64,000 nt of DNA from Mytilus galloprovincialis (Eukaryota > Mollusca > Bivalvia > Mytilida > Mytilidae). The DNA lies in NCBI RefSeq assembly GCF_965363235.1, contig NC_134846.1, positions 90,328,571 to 90,392,570 on the forward strand, in the 5' to 3' direction. Shown in pieces: positions 59,563-64,000 of the stretch (position 1 is its first letter; every line of letters starts with the position of its first letter). Made by a program: the position numbers and the translations under genes. The notes beneath the pieces were generated by a model. It was given only the letters and a program-made list of their open reading frames with translations, was not told the origin of the DNA and did not search any database.

Positions 59563-60906
59563 TTATTTATCACTGTCATTTTCGGAGGTTTCGATCTCTA
59601 ACGGGCACAGTTTTGTTATTGATCTTATTAATACAGTTTGTCCAAGTGAAACTTTTGCAACGCGAACATGTCCATCTTTGCCAGGGAAAACTTCGATTAT
59701 TCTGCCAAGCGGCCAATGTCCTCTCGGAACGGTCGGATTCATCACAAGCACAATATCATCGATTTTCATGTCCCTTTTCGTTTTAGTCCACTTGTCACGT
59801 TTGTTAAGTCCCGGCAACCATTTTCTAATCCAACGTTGCCAAAAATGTCTAATTAGTTCCTGTATTCTTCTCCATCGTTTTCTCGGGTTAAAATCACTAT
59901 TATCAACGGTTTCTGGAGCGAAATGACCACCTAATTGTCCGTGCAAGAAGTGATTCGGTGTTAAAGGTGTATCATCTTTCGGATCGGCAGACTGGTACGT
60001 AAGCGGTCTCGAATTAATCAGTGCTTCAGCTCCGGTAAATGCTGTTAAAAGTTCCTCATCATTAATGTCTGCATTTCCTAATATTGCATAAATAGCCCTT
60101 TTTGCCGATTTTATCATTGTCTCATGAATACCACCAAAATGCGGAGCTAACAGTGAATTGAAATGCAACTTAATCCCTTGGTTACTAATTGAATTATGTA
60201 TTTTATCCTTGTCTAAAAGCGCAACTAGTTCTTTCAGTTCTCTATTTGCTCCAACAAAATTAGTTCCATTGTCTGAAATCATCTCTTTCGGAAGACCTCG
60301 CCTGTTCACCAACCGATACAATGCGTTAAGAAATGAGTCCGTATCTAATCCAAATGCTACTTCCAAATGCACTGCGCGTGACGCTAAACATGTAAATAGA
60401 CATAAGTATCTTTTCTGACGGCGTTTTCCTCTGCCCTGAACTGTTATGAACGGTCCACCAAAATCAACTGCTGTACGAGCGAAAGCATGTAACGGCGTTT
60501 TGAAACGAATTTCCGGTAACGGAGCCATCACTTGCTCGGCAACTTTTGCTTTTCTCTTACGACACGTATAACACTCATGTTCATATTCTCTTATTTCTTC
60601 TCTCGCTGAAATAATCCAAAAGCGTGACGATAATGCTGAAAATGTTTGATTTGTCCCACTAACATGTTTTCCAAGTTCGTGATAGCGTTTCAGAATAAGC
60701 TTCGTGACCCAACTTTTTCGTGGTAATATAATCGGATATCTTGCATCAAACGATAGAAATTCGGCGTTCTCTAAACGTCCATCACATCTGATTAGTCCAT
60801 TTTCATCAATTCGCGGTTGTAATCCTAACAATTTGTTGTTTTTTTGCAAATCTTTACTTTTCATAAGAGCGTTGTATTCGTCTGAAAATGCCTCCCTTTG
60901 TGCATT
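59563..60906 (-). pseudogene. BEL/Pao integrase region of pol
   Basis: 433 open codons from 60864, and in the same frame back to about 60906. It has the H2C2 zinc-binding N-terminus (HELGKHVSGT, CYTCRKRKAKV). The rve core has AVDFGGPF (Asp), ISDNGTNFVGANRELK (second Asp) and HFGGIHETMIKSAKRAIY (Glu). Next is NSRPLTYQS with LTPNHFLHGQLGG. A C-terminal DUF5641-type domain (WRRIQELIRHFWQRW...DDIVLVMNP...WPLGRIIEV) follows. It catalyses cDNA insertion. The frame is joined to RNase H only if one base of the A-run at 60902-60908 is disregarded. Confidence 0.93.
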
Positions 60907-62104
60907 TTTTTATTATTTCCAATTCGGCATCTGCATACTCGACGGTAGATAAACTTCCTTGACGACGTTGTTTTTGCTTTAGTCTGCAATTGTCAATAAA
61001 TCTGTGCACATACGCTTGTACACGATCTAGTTTTACAAAACTTGAATAACGTACGGGATCTAAACGCCAATCTGAATCACTATTATGAATACTTTTCAGT
61101 GTAGTACAATTTGTTAAGTTATCGCTTGTTTTCTTTTTACACTTAAGTTCGGTATCACGTATGTTTTCTATCTGAATATTAGTGTCCGGCCATTGCGGTT
61201 CCTCATCTTGTAGAAATTCCGGTCCATTCCACCAAATTACGTCCGACTGTAATTGTGTAACTGTTCTACCTCTAGATACTAAATCTGTCGGATTAACTTT
61301 TGTTGGCACATGTCGCCATTGTTTAGGATGCGATGACGTGTGAATTTCTCCAATTCGATTCGCTACAAATGGCTTGTACTCTCTACTCCTGCCTCTAATC
61401 CAATACAAAACGTTCATACTGTCTGACCAGAATGTCATATTATCCTCGAGCACTTCTAATACGTGTTTAACTGAAAGTGCTAATCTTAGTCCTAAAACTG
61501 CGGCCATTAACTCAAGTCTTGGAATGCTGACTGATGTTAAAGGAGCAACTCTCGATTTCGCTGCTATTAATCTCGTAGATATCATTCCACTTTTATACTC
61601 GTGTCTAGCATATATTACTGATCCATAAGCCTCCTGAGAAGCGTCACTAAATGTGTGTAAACTCGTTAAAACAATGTCTTCGTTTAACTGCAAACATCTC
61701 GGTATTTTAATACCACATAGTTCATCAAGTTCACGGAACCACTCTCTAGATTTTTCAACAAGTTCTTCGTCTAACTGGTCGTCCCAGTCTAGTCCTGCTG
61801 TCCACATCTCTTGTAGTAGTAGTTTTCCTCTTATTGTGTACGGCGCAATAAATCCTAACGGATCGAATAACGTAGCAACTTTGCTTAGAATGTTTCGTTT
61901 AGTAAATTTAAAATCATCTGCCGGTGGGTTAGCTTTAAACGTGAATATGTCATTGTCTGCCTGCCATATAACTCTTAGAGTTTTCACTGACGGTAAATAT
62001 CCCTTATCGAGATCGACTTGTGACGCGCGATCTTCTTCTGGTATGCATTGTAAAACTGCCTTTGAATTCGATAGCCATTTCCGTGCATACATCCCTGCCT
62101 TTGC
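60854..62104 (-). pseudogene. BEL/Pao RT C-terminus and RNase H
   Basis: 412 codons. VIWQADNDIFTFKANPP, then ILSKVATLFDPLGFIAPYTI (the classical BEL 'FDPLG' hinge). RNase H has TFSDASQEAYGSVIYAR (first Asp), SIPRLELMAAVLGLRLA (Glu) and FWSDSMNVLYWI (Asp), then RVHP-like VPTKVNPTDLVSRG. It is in the same frame as the preceding RT, separated by a single TAG at 62105-62107. Confidence 0.93.
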
Positions 62105-62674
62105 CTATAACTGTGATAGCTGATTATAAAGTTCGATGCCTTGTTCATCGTTGATTACGGAGTCCATACTGTCGTCCATGTATGTAGATTTGAGAACTGT
62201 TTCGGCGGCTCGTGGATATGAATCTGTTGTCATTTCGGCATGTTTTCTAGAAACAAACTGAGCTTGAAATGGAGACGAATTTACTCCAAAAACAACACTA
62301 TTGAATTCATATTCCTCTGGTACTTGGTCAGTTTTCATTGCGCGCCATAAAAATCTGTGATACGGCCTGTCGTCTGGTGCAATTTTAATTCTCAAATACA
62401 TTTCGGCGATGTCACAAACAAGTGCAACGGGGTATTTTCTGAAGCGTAATAGTACATCGAATAAATCTTGCTGTAACTTTGGACCTTGATGAATAGTGTC
62501 ATTTAGCGAAATCCCCTGAAATTTTGCGGACGCATCAAATACAATCCTAGTTTTAGTTGTTTCCTTGTCCGGTCTTATTACCGGGAAATGCGGCAAATAC
62601 CATTTTCCTGTTACGGTCTCCTCCTTTGTCGATACTTTGCGAACATATCCTTTCTCAATATATTTCTCTATTGT
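62105..62674 (-). pseudogene. BEL/Pao reverse transcriptase core
   Basis: Open from the stop at 62675 downward: KGYVRKVSTKEETVTGKWYL with PHFPVIRPDKETTKTRIVFD. Further in are ALVCDIAEMYLRIKI (motif A Asp), VVFGVNSSPFQAQF (motif B) and STYMDDSMDS (motif C, the catalytic YMDD). Key residues are present. It is flanked on both sides by single in-frame stops. Confidence 0.93.
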
Positions 62675-63760
62675 TTATGTATAAACATTAGCAATACTCG
62701 GGTCTTTGTTTAATCTTTTTTCTGTATTTGCTAATCTACTTAATGCCATATTATAATTGTTCGGTAATGAAGGTGTGTCGTCTTTCCACGGTACTTTAAC
62801 TTCGTAGTGTCCATCCTTAAATTCCAAAGATTGCTCTACCTTTGACAACGCTTTTTGCTCATCGCTGCTTAGAAATACGTTTTCGCTTGGTGTTTTGACA
62901 TTTTCCATTTCCCACAACTTCCTAACAATGTTATCTAAATCGTTTCGATCCTCTTGTCCACGAGCAAAATAAGTTCGGTTAAATAGTGTCTGATCCTGTC
63001 CGCTATTTGGATCTCCGATGCACGTCCAACCTAACGGTGTTAGTCTAGCAATTGGCTCTCCAGGTTTACCACGTATATCTCTATAAGAATAATGTAGATC
63101 CGGATAGTTCAGTCCGATCAACATATCAACAGTAGGTCTCTTTCCTAGATTCGGAAATTTAATCCCTGCAAGATGGTCCCATTTCCGAGCGTGTTGTTTC
63201 CAGTCAACTGGCTGTAAACTTCCGGTTACACGGTTAGTAGTGAATGCGACTATTTTGGCGTCTGTCTGACCATTGTGACTTTGAAGTCTTACCTCGACTG
63301 GCATAGTTTCAAATGTTTCAACATTGTCATTTAACACATTAACTGTCACTTTCTGAACTTGTCCTTGAAGTCCCAATTCGGCGGCAACATCAGCGTTGAT
63401 ATACGTTTTCGTACTTGCGTCATCCAGTAATGCATTAACACTTACGGTACGGTTTCCATTTTTCAATATTACAGGTACTGTTCTAAGTGTAACGAAGTTT
63501 GATTTTCTGTCTCGGCCAATCATTGTGCGACCCCGATTCTCCTCCTCAGTGGCGGCGTCTGTATTTTCCTTCTTTTCAGCAGCATAGTTCTGTTTTGTTT
63601 TCGATTCGGTTCTCACTGGAACTTTTGGCTCACTGAACGATTGTTTATCTCTATGTAAAAGTCTGTTGTGCACTTCTTTGCATCCACCCAAGTTACATGC
63701 TCTACTTCTCGGACACTGTCTGCCTACGTGATCATGTCCTAAGCAACGATAACACAACTG
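62675..63760 (-). pseudogene. BEL/Pao gag C-terminus (zinc knuckle) and aspartic protease
   Basis: CYRCLGHDHVGRQCPRSRAC, a CCHC knuckle, then a spacer, then a retropepsin-like (peptidase A17) domain: VNALLDDASTKTYINADVAA with Asp-Asp-Ala-Ser at the active site. MLIGLNYPDLHYSYRDIRG follows. In-frame TAA at 62677-62675 separates it from RT and TAA at 63763-63761 from upstream gag. Confidence 0.92.
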
Positions 63761-63763
63761 TTA

Positions 63764-64000
63764 ACGTTTTGCGGTATCCCATCTCTTGTTAACGGTTAAC
63801 TTCCGAAATTCATCACACTTCCAAACTCCATGATTACCGTTACAACACTTGCACACCCTATTTCCGGTATAGCTTTCATTTTGCGATTCTCCAAAAAATG
63901 TTCTAAATCCATCCCTACGATTTCCTTTATAATTCCGCTGTGAATTGCTACTAGTGTTTGCACTTAATCCATGTATTGTTTCTGAGGCTTTAGTTTGAAA
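63764..64000 (-). pseudogene. BEL/Pao gag, continuing off the right edge
   Basis: Same frame as the protease. It carries a first knuckle-like motif, CKCCNGNHGVWKC, and then EFRKLTVNKRWDTAKR before the TAA at 63761. The N-terminal gag, primer site and 5' LTR lie outside the window. Confidence 0.82.

Noticed and set aside
61653..62123. 156-codon plus-strand frame
   Set aside because: Antisense shadow of BEL/Pao RT/RNase H.

Overview
The window is animal nuclear DNA: AT-rich, with spliced genes, canonical GT/AG introns and a large load of transposable elements. Several repeat families, chiefly the module ending in GCGTTTCGTCTACATAAGAC, are ones I associate with marine mussels (Mytilus and relatives). 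A bivalve source is therefore my inference; no species is provable from sequence alone.

The left half (about 366-31302, minus strand) is one host gene: the first 11 coding exons (451 codons) of an SLC5-family sodium-coupled monocarboxylate transporter. All ten exon junctions join in phase. The 3' end lies beyond the left edge. Its introns hold MITEs, R1 repeats, a tandem array of old R1-like repeats (15.7-16.9 kb), the R4 and R5 elements (24.3-29.5 kb), and decayed duplicates of two of its own exons.

32-43.7 kb is intergenic repeat sea, with a broken multi-exon copy of an uncharacterised Cys-rich 'DNAGCYHS' family (36.8-39.6 kb, minus).

43.7-49.5 kb is a Penelope-type reverse transcriptase pseudogene on the plus strand. 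It is split by a 4109-bp Polinton/Maverick deletion derivative with 1455-bp terminal inverted repeats and a 6-bp target duplication, ATCGGT. Each TIR carries telomere-like TTAGGG repeats and the 3' end of a chromodomain integrase. The centre keeps pieces of a protein-primed DNA polymerase B and of a zinc-finger/packaging-ATPase gene.

50.0-55.2 kb is a satellite-like array of a 355-bp repeat (R1), partly organised as a 709-bp dimeric higher-order repeat. A 587-bp MITE follows at 55.24-55.82 kb.

56.04-56.5 kb is a short terminal coding exon for a 119-residue secreted peptide precursor. It ends in a 36-residue amidated peptide that resembles molluscan egg-laying hormone (CRF/DH44 superfamily). 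It is the best candidate for a functional, easily missed gene in the window.

57.8-64.0 kb (minus) holds the 3' end of a second Penelope-like element (RT C-terminus, Zn linker, GIY-YIG endonuclease), then a nearly intact BEL/Pao LTR retrotransposon (gag zinc knuckle, protease, RT, RNase H, integrase) with a few nonsense mutations and one frameshift. It continues past the right edge.
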